A DNA stretch of 64,000 bases from Telmatospirillum siberiense (lineage in GTDB: Bacteria; Pseudomonadota; Alphaproteobacteria; Rhodospirillales; Magnetospirillaceae). Below are positions 19,186 to 27,040 of this stretch, in pieces. Within the stretch, counting starts at the first letter, position 1. Every line of letters begins with the position of its first letter. The stretch is from the NCBI RefSeq assembly GCF_002845745.1, contig NZ_PIUM01000003.1, positions 62,001-126,000 on the forward strand. The letters are read 5' to 3'. A program made the position numbers and the translations under genes. The notes under the pieces are model-generated. The model was not told the origin of the DNA. It was given only the letters and a program-made list of their open reading frames with translations, and did not search any database.

Positions 19186-19965
19186 TCAGACCCGAAACTT
19201 GTATTCGGCGCCAGCAGCCCGTTCGACATCAGGTGGAAAACTCGCGCGTTTCGCCACGTGATAGGCGTCCCTTTGATCGCCGTGAGTCAGGCCATTGTAG
19301 GTGAAGAACAGCATGCGCCGAGGGGACTGCGTGGTGTTGGCCTGCGAAGCGTGCGGCACAAAACTATCGAAAAAGATCACGTCACCCGGGTTTGTCGGGA
19401 AGGGACGCGTGGAGAAGCCGCCGGCCTCCTCTTCGCTGATCGGTCGCCATTCGTCGGCAATCAGCCGATCCAGGCGGCCAAGGCCGCAAGCCACCTCCAG
19501 GCATCCATTCTTAATCGTCGCCGGATCGACGCAGACCATCGCCGTCACGAACAACGGTGCATAGCGGGACCATCCGGCCTGCTGGTCCTGATGCAACTCG
19601 AAGCCGGCCCCGCCCGGCTCCTTGAAATTGATCTTCTCCTTGAAAAGGACCGAGGGCCCCTTCAGAAGCTGGGATACGGCACGCGATAAGAGCGAATGCC
19701 GGGCCAAGGTCTCGAAGCCCTGATGATGAGGACAGAAATTCTCGATCCGCTGGACCAGCTTTTGTTCCGGGTCGAGCAGACTCGGCTGATGATAGACCCA
19801 GTGCGCGCCGGGGACTTCGGGTCGCGCCGACAAGTCGTCAATCCAATCCGATATTTCCGCCATGGCGGTGCCATCGAAAAATGCCGGCGCCAACAGCCAT
19901 CCGGCGGCACCGAAAGCCGCCAATTGTTCCCCAGCGAGAGGACCTGTAACAACAGACGGTCTCAC
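19186..19965 (-). CDS. PhyH-family Fe(II)/2-oxoglutarate dioxygenase in phosphonate cluster
   Basis: Probable non-haem iron, 2-oxoglutarate-dependent oxygenase of the phytanoyl-CoA dioxygenase family. I prefer the GTG at 19965, just after the stop of the upstream nucleotidyltransferase gene, giving 259 aa; an ATG at 20064 would overlap that gene by 92 bp. In this numbering the iron ligands are H125-x-D127 (in ELHQDQQAGW) and H205 (in FVPHAS), with R216/R217 as likely 2-oxoglutarate anchor. Members of this family include PhnY-type enzymes that hydroxylate 2-aminoethylphosphonate at C1, so a headgroup hydroxylase is a reasonable guess. The actual substrate cannot be read from sequence. It is co-directional with and immediately follows the nucleotidyltransferase gene. 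Confidence 0.82.
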   Translation of the reverse strand: MRPSVVTGPLAGEQLAAFGAAGWLLAPAFFDGTAMAEISDWIDDLSARPEVPGAHWVYHQPSLLDPEQKLVQRIENFCPHHQGFETLARHSLLSRAVSQLLKGPSVLFKEKINFKEPGGAGFELHQDQQAGWSRYAPLFVTAMVCVDPATIKNGCLEVACGLGRLDRLIADEWRPISEEEAGGFSTRPFPTNPGDVIFFDSFVPHASQANTTQSPRRMLFFTYNGLTHGDQRDAYHVAKRASFPPDVERAAGAEYKFRV

Positions 19966-19972
19966 CAGCGCC

Positions 19973-20743
19973 TCATCCGGCCAATTGTGGGAGGACAGTC
20001 TGGCGGGCACGCGCGACGTCGGCGGCAAAATCGATCTCCGTCCATGCCAGATCGCTGACGTCAACAGCCCGGAAACGGTGAGGTTCGCTCAGGATCAGGT
20101 CGCGAATGGCCTCCTCATATTCGACACCGGTTTCACCCCGATCGACATAGTCTTCGCAGCGGTCCGCCAAGGCCGCCGCCATTGCCGGCGAAAACCGGAA
20201 AAATCCAACCGACTCGCCGTGCCAGTCGTGGGCATGTTCGGGTTTCTTCCGAAAATCGACGATGCGCTCACCCCGAAAACAAATCTTGACCGGTTCGTCA
20301 CCCGGTTCGATGTTGCGATCGACCAGCAGGATGTTCTCGCCGTCCGCCGTCAAAAGCCGGGACATGATGGCCTGGTCGTAGAGGACGTCCCCATCCATCA
20401 GCAGCACCGGCTCGTCGCTCCGCAACAAATCACGCTGCGCCCACAGCGAGACGAGACTTCCCTCGCGATAGCGGGAATTCGTCACGAAACGCACTCGTCC
20501 GCCCCCCCCCAATTTTCCGACTTCGCGACGGATGGCGTCCTCGCGATGACCGACCGTCAGGGATACGGTTCCCACCCCCCCCAGGCGCAAGGCCTTCAAA
20601 TGCCGTTCCAACAGGGTCTGCCCGCCGAATTCCAAAAGAACCTTGGGAAGATCCTCGGCCTGCCCCAGCCGGCGCCCGACACCGGCGACAAGCAGAATTG
20701 CCGCCACGGATTTTTTACAAGCAAAAGTTGTAGATTCCAGCAT
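19973..20743 (-). CDS. Nucleotidyltransferase, possible CTP:phosphonate (PntC-like)
   Basis: 256-aa NTP transferase of the GlmU/LicC/PntC-type fold. The nucleotide-binding loop LLVAGVGRRLG (about residues 17-27) and the following PKVLLEFGGQTLLERHL (from 33) are characteristic, and MDGDVLYD carries the metal-binding acids. Relatives of this group activate small headgroups, for example phosphocholine (LicC) or 2-aminoethylphosphonate (PntC, giving CMP-AEP). Its placement divergent from the phosphonate operon and next to a PhyH oxygenase suggests a phosphonate headgroup as substrate. This is inference; a sugar-phosphate substrate is possible. The ATG at 20743 gives an N-terminus about ten residues longer than the domain. 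Confidence 0.82.
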   Translation of the reverse strand: MLESTTFACKKSVAAILLVAGVGRRLGQAEDLPKVLLEFGGQTLLERHLKALRLGGVGTVSLTVGHREDAIRREVGKLGGGGRVRFVTNSRYREGSLVSLWAQRDLLRSDEPVLLMDGDVLYDQAIMSRLLTADGENILLVDRNIEPGDEPVKICFRGERIVDFRKKPEHAHDWHGESVGFFRFSPAMAAALADRCEDYVDRGETGVEYEEAIRDLILSEPHRFRAVDVSDLAWTEIDFAADVARARQTVLPQLAG

Positions 20744-21378
20744 TCACCCACACCAGAAAACGCTTCACCGACACGATGTACTCACCATGTCCAGGCAGTC
20801 AATTTACAGACATATAAACCGTGGACAAATACATTTTTACGCTTATCGTATATACATGAGATCATATCCGCTTAGGGCAGGCGGCCATCTCAGTTCAAAA
20901 CCACATTTTTCTTATAGCACCTTCCCAAAAGACATTGCATAGCCATATATTCAGCATGCATTTCTCACCAATTTATTTTGGTTTTCATATGACAAAAATG
21001 TTACACTGAAAGACGACACTGTTGCAAACATCACCCCCTTCTAATCAACGGGAAATAGAAACCAAGAATATATCCTTAGTTCCACGTCCCTTCTCTTCGA
21101 AGCAAGCTCGTGGCGGATCCCCCCTCCCGCACAGGAAACATCTCCCACCTCCCCTGCGGGAACATTGTTTTTTCGAATTACCTTTGTGAATAATTTCTAA
21201 AAAAAACGATACCGAACTGTTTCGATATTTTCTATGGTCGAGAAACCGGGGGGCGGGGGCGATCGCGCTGAGGGGATACCTCCTTGGCCTGGGTGGGCAT
21301 CAACCAACCGACCGATGCCGCATTGTCAACAACGAACGACTGTCGGATCGAGCGACAGGATGATCGAGGGAAAAAGAT
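20744..21378. other. Divergent intergenic region of the phosphonate cluster
   Basis: About 635 bp between the divergent nucleotidyltransferase and PEP mutase genes. The stretch of about 20770-21080 is AT-richer than its surroundings. A CCCGCA...TGCGGG inverted repeat followed by a T run lies near 21130-21176, and a CTGTCG...CGACAG hairpin near 21343-21360 just before pepM. I see no gene. Both operon promoters should be here, but I could not assign -35/-10 boxes with confidence. Confidence 0.6.
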
Positions 21379-23013
21379 TTGGACACGGCATCCATCACGC
21401 CACGAAAATTGAACAGCAGATCGGCCGATCTGCGCGAGAACATCTGCTCTGACCGCCCGCTCTTCCTGATGGAGGCTCATAACGGGCTTTCGGCGAAAAT
21501 CGTCGAGGAGGCGGGCTTTCGCGGACTTTGGGCCTCGGGCCTGACCATTTCGGCCTCTCTCGGCCTGCGCGACAGCAATGAGGCATCCTGGACGCAGGTC
21601 CTCGACGTTCTTGAATTCATGGCGGATTCGACCCGCCTGCCGATCCTCGTGGACGGCGACACCGGTTATGGAAATTTCAATAATGTCCGCCGGCTGGTGA
21701 AAAAACTCGGCCAACGGGGAATAGCCGGGGTCTGCATCGAGGACAAGCTGTTCCCCAAAACAAACTCTTTCATCGGCGAACGCCAACCCCTGGCCGACGT
21801 CGACGAATTCTGCGGGCGGATCAAGGCGGGCAAGGACAGCCAGCCCGACGATGATTTCGTGCTGGTCGCCCGGGTCGAAGCCCTGATCTCCGGCCATGGC
21901 ATGGACGAAGCGCTCCACCGGGCCGAAGCCTATCGGGCCGCGGGGGCCGACGCCATTCTGATCCATTCCAAACTTTCGTCGGCCAGTGAAATCCTGACCT
22001 TCGCCAAGCATTGGGAACGGCGCTGCCCCCTGGTGATCGTGCCGACCATGTATTACGGCACGCCGACCGAGGTGCTGCTCGAAGCGGGGCTCTCCAACAT
22101 CATCTGGGCCAATCACAATCTGCGCGCCTCCATCACCGCCATGCGCGAAACCAGCCGACGGATTTTCGAGACACAGTCCCTGACCGACATCGAAGGCCGG
22201 GTGGCCAGCGTCAAGGACATCTTCCGTCTGGTCGGCAATGCCGAACTGGAAGCGGCGGAAAAACGCTATCTTCCGGCACGGGCGACGGCCAAGGCGGTCA
22301 TCCTGGCCGCGACCGGGGGCGATCTGGGCGAACTGACCGGACAACGTCCCAAATGCATGGTCGACATTCGGGGGCAGCCTTTGCTGCGCCATCTGACCGA
22401 TACCCTTTCCAACGCCGGAATTCGCGAAATTTCGGTGGTTCTCGGCTATGGCAAGGAAACGGTGCAGCTTCCCGGCGTCCAGACCGTCGACAACGACCGG
22501 TACGCCGAAACCGGGGAAGCCTATTCGTTGAGCCGCGCCATCGACCGGATCGACGGGGAAGCCATCGTCGTGTACGGCGACATTCTGTTCCGCGATTATA
22601 TCCTGGATGGCGTGATGGCCGCCCAAGGCGACATTGTCCTGGCCGTCGACGCGCTCGGCGCGAAAATGAAACCGCCGGGCAGAATTCGCGATCTGGTGCG
22701 GGCCGACCTCAGGTTCTCGGGGCGTTATCTGGACGACGAGCCGGCTCATCTGATCGAGATGTCCTCCGATATCGCGCCGGAGGACATCGCCGGAGAATGG
22801 ATCGGTCTCGCCCGCTTTTCACAGCAAGGGACCGCCTGGCTCCGCGAGGAAATCGCCCTGCTGGAGAAGGAGGGGTTGCTCGACGACGCGGATATGCCCC
22901 TTCTGCTCTCCCGGTTGGGCGCCAAGCACCACGTGGTCATTCACTATATTCTGGCGCACTGGCTTGACGTCGATACTCTGAGCGACGTCGGCGATGCTAT
23001 GAATTTCATCTAG
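21379..23013 (+). CDS. pepM: PEP phosphomutase fused to a nucleotidyltransferase domain
   Basis: 544-aa bifunctional protein. Residues of about 15-290 are phosphoenolpyruvate mutase, which makes the C-P bond by rearranging PEP to phosphonopyruvate; [17 protein letters not shown] (31 on), VDGDTGYGN (91-99) and the diagnostic EDK-x5-NS (residues 121-130, [10 protein letters not shown]) identify mutase rather than isocitrate-lyase relatives. Residues of about 300-544 are an NTP-transferase domain with [13 protein letters not shown] (324 on), but its glycine loop reads [12 protein letters not shown], lacking the usual Arg of LAAGxGxRL. Such fusions occur in phosphonate clusters. The start is TTG at 21379, preceded by GAGGG eight bases upstream; no ATG fits. 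First gene of a five-gene operon. Confidence 0.95.
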   Translation: MDTASITPRKLNSRSADLRENICSDRPLFLMEAHNGLSAKIVEEAGFRGLWASGLTISASLGLRDSNEASWTQVLDVLEFMADSTRLPILVDGDTGYGNFNNVRRLVKKLGQRGIAGVCIEDKLFPKTNSFIGERQPLADVDEFCGRIKAGKDSQPDDDFVLVARVEALISGHGMDEALHRAEAYRAAGADAILIHSKLSSASEILTFAKHWERRCPLVIVPTMYYGTPTEVLLEAGLSNIIWANHNLRASITAMRETSRRIFETQSLTDIEGRVASVKDIFRLVGNAELEAAEKRYLPARATAKAVILAATGGDLGELTGQRPKCMVDIRGQPLLRHLTDTLSNAGIREISVVLGYGKETVQLPGVQTVDNDRYAETGEAYSLSRAIDRIDGEAIVVYGDILFRDYILDGVMAAQGDIVLAVDALGAKMKPPGRIRDLVRADLRFSGRYLDDEPAHLIEMSSDIAPEDIAGEWIGLARFSQQGTAWLREEIALLEKEGLLDDADMPLLLSRLGAKHHVVIHYILAHWLDVDTLSDVGDAMNFI

Positions 23014-23051
23014 GAACCTGGATGAACTGGCCCACCAACTGATTGAATCAT

Positions 23052-23101
23052 GGTGAAAGTCCAACGGAAGGTTAAGGAAACCATCCGTTGGACTTTCCAC
23101 C
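23052..23101 (+). repeat. Long hairpin between pepM and ppd
   Basis: GAAAGTCCAACGGA (23055-23068) pairs perfectly with TCCGTTGGACTTTC (23084-23097). Inside, after one A-A mismatch, GGTT pairs with AACC around a 5-nt loop, and outside GGTG/CACC adds pairs across a bulge. No T tract follows. It ends just before the ribosome-binding region of ppd, so it may stabilise the mRNA end, tune ppd translation, or be a palindromic repeat. Confidence 0.8.
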
Positions 23102-23116
23102 TCTGGGACGGAACCG

Positions 23117-24268
23117 ATGATTACGGCAAGTCAATTCATTACCGAGGCGGGCCGGCAAGGCTTCGATTTTTATACCGGCGTACCCTGCAGTTTCCTGACT
23201 CCGTTGATCAACGGGGTGCTCAACGATCGGTCTTTGGCCTATGTCGGAGCGACCAGTGAAGGCGAGGCCGTGGCGATCGCCGCCGGCGCCTGGCTGGCGG
23301 GCCGGCGTACAGTGGTGATGTGCCAGAATTCCGGCCTGGGCAATGCGGTCAATCCCTTGACATCCCTCAATGCCCCCTTCCGCATTCCGACGCTGTTCGT
23401 CACCACATGGCGCGGGCAGCCGGGAATTCCGGATGAGCCCCAACATGCCGTCATGGGCCAGATTACACAGGACCTGCTGACCCTGATCGGCCTGGAACAG
23501 GCCCCCTTCCCCGCAACCACCGAGGATCTCGGCCCGGTGCTGGCCGTGGCAACCGAACGGATGGCGGCGCGTCACCTGCCTTATGCGCTGGTGATGGCGA
23601 AAGGCAGCGTCGCCGAGGAAGATCTGCGAACCGGGCCGCGAGCCGCGCCCCCTTTGGGAAAACGCTTCGACGATGCGGCCGAGGGTCCCCTGCCGACGCG
23701 TCTGGCCGTCCTTGAGCGTTTCCTTGCCACGACCGACGAGGAAACGGCGGTCATTGCCACCACGGGCAAATGCGGTCGGGAACTGTTCACTCTGGCCGAC
23801 AGACCGCAGCATCTCTACCAGGTCGGTTCGATGGGCGGCGCCAGCGCCATGGGACTGGGCGTCGCCCTTAACACCGGCAAGAAGGTTGTGGTGTTCGACG
23901 GCGACGGCGCCCTGCTGATGAAGATGGGCAACCTCGCCACCATCGGCGCCTATGCACCGGCCAATCTACTTCACGTCGTTCTCGATAATGGCGTCCATGA
24001 TTCAACCGGGGGACAGGCCACGGTCTCGGCATCGGTGGATTTCGCCCAGGTGGCACTGGCCTGCGGCTACCGTTACGCCGCAGGTTGCCGAACGCTGGAC
24101 GGCTTCGCCCATGCCCTGCGGCAGGCCCGGGAAAATAGCGGCCCCGCCCTGATCCATATCCGCATCACCCCGGGCTCCCTGAGCAAGCTCGGCCGCCCCA
24201 CCATCGGACCGGCCGACGTCGCCATGCGGTTCAAGGCTTTCTTGGCGGAAGGATCGGCACGGTCATGA
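23117..24268 (+). CDS. ppd: Phosphonopyruvate decarboxylase
   Basis: 383-aa thiamine diphosphate enzyme that decarboxylates phosphonopyruvate to phosphonoacetaldehyde, pulling the unfavourable PEP mutase reaction forward. The N-terminal pyrimidine-binding half contains GVPCSFLTPLINGV and the conserved SEGEA glutamate (ATSEGEAVAIAAG); the C-terminal pyrophosphate half has the ThDP motif GDGALLMKMGNLATIG followed by NGVHDSTGGQ. The length is that of single-chain Ppd. An ATG at 23117 with a GGGACGG site upstream is used. It follows pepM after 103 bp holding a long hairpin, and its stop overlaps the next start (ATGA), so it is coupled to the membrane gene. Confidence 0.95.
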   Translation: MITASQFITEAGRQGFDFYTGVPCSFLTPLINGVLNDRSLAYVGATSEGEAVAIAAGAWLAGRRTVVMCQNSGLGNAVNPLTSLNAPFRIPTLFVTTWRGQPGIPDEPQHAVMGQITQDLLTLIGLEQAPFPATTEDLGPVLAVATERMAARHLPYALVMAKGSVAEEDLRTGPRAAPPLGKRFDDAAEGPLPTRLAVLERFLATTDEETAVIATTGKCGRELFTLADRPQHLYQVGSMGGASAMGLGVALNTGKKVVVFDGDGALLMKMGNLATIGAYAPANLLHVVLDNGVHDSTGGQATVSASVDFAQVALACGYRYAAGCRTLDGFAHALRQARENSGPALIHIRITPGSLSKLGRPTIGPADVAMRFKAFLAEGSARS

Positions 24269-25275
24269 AACTGTCGGCCATTATCGCCACGCTCGTCGGG
24301 CTGGGTATCGCCGCCGCCCTGGTGATGATGAGCGGAGCAGCCGACATCGGCCGAGCGATCCTTGCCGCCGGATGGGGGATCGTTCTGGTCCTCGCCCTGC
24401 ACGTCCCCCAAATGATCTGTTCGGGCCAAGCCTGGCGTTCCGTCGTGATCTCGCCGGCCACTCCCTCGCCGCTCTCCTTCCTCGGCCTGCGCCTGATCCG
24501 CGAGGGAGTGAACGCGCTGCTGCCGGTCGCCCAGATCGGTGGAGAATTCGTCGCCGCGCGCCTGATGGCCCTGCGGGGCGTTTCCTTAAGCGCCGCCGGA
24601 GCCGGCGTGACAGTCGACCTGACGCTCGAGATGCTGAGCCAGGTGGCATTCACCCTGCTGGGCCTGGGCCTGCTGCTCATCGGCGTCCAGGACATGCAGA
24701 TCGTCCGTTGGACCATCGTCGGAACATCGGTGGCCCTGGGCGTGCTCGCCCTTTTCATCTGCGTCCAGCGCTTTGGCCTGTTCTCCTGGTTGGAACGCGG
24801 ACTGCTCCGCTTGGCCGAGAAACAGAACTGGAAGGGCCTGAAGGACGTCGCCGGACTGCATCAGGACATCGTGGCGCTCTATAAATCACCGCGCCGGCTG
24901 TGCCTGGGAACCGGGTTCCATTTTCTGTCCTGGCTTCTGGGCGGGGCCGAGGTCTGGGCCGCCTTCCATGTAGTCGGAGTCCCGGTCGGCTGGCGGGAGA
25001 GTCTGATCGTCGAGAGCCTGGGCCAGGCTTTCCGCGCCCTGGGATTTGCCATTCCCGGCGCCCTGGGCGTCCAGGAGGGGGGCCTTGTGCTGATCTGCGC
25101 CCTGCTGGGCATCGAGCAGCAGGCCGCCCTGGAACTGTCGATGCTGAAAAGGGTTCGCGAAATTATTTTGGGCGTGCCCGGTCTCGTGGCCTGGCATTGG
25201 ATCGAGGGACGCAATCTGGCCGGCAAGGCCGGCGCGTCACCTCAAGACGACATATCTCCGGAGAAAACGGCATGA
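24265..25275 (+). CDS. Flippase-like integral membrane protein (LPG synthase TM / HpnL-type)
   Basis: 336-aa polytopic inner-membrane protein of the UPF0104 / lysylphosphatidylglycerol-synthase transmembrane family, in the part resembling HpnL. About seven to eight hydrophobic segments are visible, and the C-terminal P-G-A-L-G-V-Q-E-G-G element (residues of about 265-275) is the family signature. Members are found beside lipid headgroup and hopanoid genes and include proven or presumed lipid flippases; biochemical function is known for few. ATGA overlaps join it to ppd upstream and to the CDP-alcohol phosphatidyltransferase downstream, so a role in translocating or presenting the phosphonate-lipid product is plausible but inferred. 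Confidence 0.85.
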   Translation: MKLSAIIATLVGLGIAAALVMMSGAADIGRAILAAGWGIVLVLALHVPQMICSGQAWRSVVISPATPSPLSFLGLRLIREGVNALLPVAQIGGEFVAARLMALRGVSLSAAGAGVTVDLTLEMLSQVAFTLLGLGLLLIGVQDMQIVRWTIVGTSVALGVLALFICVQRFGLFSWLERGLLRLAEKQNWKGLKDVAGLHQDIVALYKSPRRLCLGTGFHFLSWLLGGAEVWAAFHVVGVPVGWRESLIVESLGQAFRALGFAIPGALGVQEGGLVLICALLGIEQQAALELSMLKRVREIILGVPGLVAWHWIEGRNLAGKAGASPQDDISPEKTA

Positions 25276-25898
25276 GTGGTGGATCATGGACACATAAGCT
25301 GGCGCGCCCCTTGGTGCGGCCGCTCATCGGCACCGGGGTCACACCCAATCATCTGACCTGGGTCCGGTTGATCAGCGGCTTGCTGGCGTGCGCGGCGTTG
25401 TTGCCGGGAACCCTTGAGTGGACCTGGTGGGGGGGGTGGCTTTGGCTGTTTTCAGCCTTCATGGACCGCGCCGACGGTGAATTGGCCCGTATCGGCAACA
25501 TGGCCACTCCCGAGGGCCGGGCCTTCGATTGCCTGGTCGACAATATCGTCAATCCCGTCTTTTTCGTCGCCATCGGGATAGGAATGCGCAATTCCGATCT
25601 CCTGGGCGACTGGTCGATTCCCCTGGGCTTGATTTCCGGCGTCGCCCTGTTCTTCTGCGGCTATTGGTCGGAAGCCCTGGAACAGAGGCTGGGCGGCGAC
25701 GTGAAAGCCTACACCGGCGCCTTCGGATTCGACCCAGACGACCTGCTTTATCTGTTCGGGCCTCTGGCGTGGTTGAATTGGCTGGCCCCCGTTCTGGTCG
25801 GCGCCGCCATCGGCGCCTCACTGGTAATGATTTTGACCGGGTGGAGGTTGTGGCGGCTGATCGTTCGCCAGAACCGCCTTGAGGGGCTGCCCAGATGA
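25272..25898 (+). CDS. CDP-alcohol phosphatidyltransferase family protein
   Basis: 208-aa membrane enzyme of the family that moves a CMP-linked headgroup or phosphatidyl group onto an alcohol. The full catalytic signature DG-x2-AR-x8-G-x3-D-x3-D is intact (D68, G69, A72, R73, G82, D86, D90), so it should be active. At least four hydrophobic helices follow. In this setting the likely donor is CMP-AEP (or a CDP-linked relative) and the acceptor a lipid alcohol such as diacylglycerol, yielding a phosphonolipid; this substrate choice is inference. The true start is the ATG at 25272, overlapping the previous stop (ATGA); the open frame further upstream is a shadow. Its stop overlaps phnW. Confidence 0.9.
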   Translation: MSGGSWTHKLARPLVRPLIGTGVTPNHLTWVRLISGLLACAALLPGTLEWTWWGGWLWLFSAFMDRADGELARIGNMATPEGRAFDCLVDNIVNPVFFVAIGIGMRNSDLLGDWSIPLGLISGVALFFCGYWSEALEQRLGGDVKAYTGAFGFDPDDLLYLFGPLAWLNWLAPVLVGAAIGASLVMILTGWRLWRLIVRQNRLEGLPR

Positions 25899-27007
25899 CC
25901 CGGGTGGTTCCCATTCTGCTCACTCCCGGGCCGCTGACCACCCGTCTCGAAACCCGTCAGGCCATGCTGCGCGATTGGGGCTCGCGCGATGACTCCTTCA
26001 TCGCCATGACCGCTGAAATCCGCCAGCGGCTTCTCGCCGTGGCCGGCGGAGGAGACCGCCATGTGGCGGTCCCCCTGCAGGGAAGCGGCACCTTCATCGT
26101 CGAAGCCGCGATCGGGACGCTGCTCGGCCCCAATGACAAGCTGCTGGTCCTGATCAACGGCGCCTACGGCGAACGGATCCTGACCATCGCCCAACGCCTG
26201 GGACGCCGTGCCCTGGCGTTACGCTGGCCGGAAAACCAGGCGGTGGAACCGGATCTTCTTGAACAGACGTTGCGCGAAACACCGGACATCACCCACGTCG
26301 CCCTGGTCCATTGCGAAACGACCACCGGCCTGGAAAACCCGCTGGGCGCCATCGCCGCCATCACCGCCCGTCACGGCAAGGCCTTCCTGGTCGACGCGAT
26401 GAGCAGTTTCGGCGCCTTGAAGATCGATATCGGACGCACCCCCGTCACGGCGGTCATGGCATCGAGCAACAAATGCCTGGAAGGCGCCCCCGGCCTGGGA
26501 TTTGCGATCGTCGAGAAAACGGCGTTGCGAGCCGCCCAAGGAAACAACCCTTCTCTCAGCCTTGACCTCTACGAGCAATGGCAGGGGTTCGAAAAAAACG
26601 GGCAATGGCGCTTTACCCCGCCGGTCCAGGTGGCGGCGGCCCTTCTGGCGGCGCTGCGTCAATTGGAAACGGAGGGAGGGCCCGAAGCCCGCCTTCGACG
26701 CTACCGGGAAAATTTCGATATCCTCGCCCGGGGAATGGAACGGTTGGGGTTCCGGCTCTTCCTATCGCCCGCCGATCAGGCGCCGATCATCGCCACCTTC
26801 CATTATCCCACCACCGCGGGCTTCCATTTTCCGGCGTTCTATCAGGCGCTGGCCGCTGAGGGATTTCTGATCTACCCCGGCAAACTGAGCCAGGCGGATA
26901 CCTTCCGCATCGGCTGCATCGGCGCCATCGGCGGTGACGATTTCCGCCGATTGCTTCAGGCAATCGAGGTCATCGCGAAAGATTGGACGAATACCAAGTC
27001 CCGATAA
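25895..27007 (+). CDS. phnW: 2-Aminoethylphosphonate:pyruvate aminotransferase
   Basis: 370-aa PLP-dependent aminotransferase (class V). PhnW interconverts phosphonoacetaldehyde plus alanine with 2-aminoethylphosphonate plus pyruvate; together with Ppd and PepM upstream, the biosynthetic direction is expected here. Visible motifs are the N-terminal LLTPGPLTTR, GSGTF(IVE) phosphate-binding region, D168 (VDAMSSFG) that contacts the PLP nitrogen, and the Schiff-base K193 in SSNKCLEGAPG. No phosphonatase gene (phnX) is adjacent, which argues against a degradative role. The ATG overlaps the upstream stop (ATGA), making it the last gene of the operon; glpR is convergent 34 bp downstream. Confidence 0.93.
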   Translation: MTRVVPILLTPGPLTTRLETRQAMLRDWGSRDDSFIAMTAEIRQRLLAVAGGGDRHVAVPLQGSGTFIVEAAIGTLLGPNDKLLVLINGAYGERILTIAQRLGRRALALRWPENQAVEPDLLEQTLRETPDITHVALVHCETTTGLENPLGAIAAITARHGKAFLVDAMSSFGALKIDIGRTPVTAVMASSNKCLEGAPGLGFAIVEKTALRAAQGNNPSLSLDLYEQWQGFEKNGQWRFTPPVQVAAALLAALRQLETEGGPEARLRRYRENFDILARGMERLGFRLFLSPADQAPIIATFHYPTTAGFHFPAFYQALAAEGFLIYPGKLSQADTFRIGCIGAIGGDDFRRLLQAIEVIAKDWTNTKSR

Positions 27008-27040
27008 GGATACGGCATCGGGACTTGGGGGCGCGCGGGC

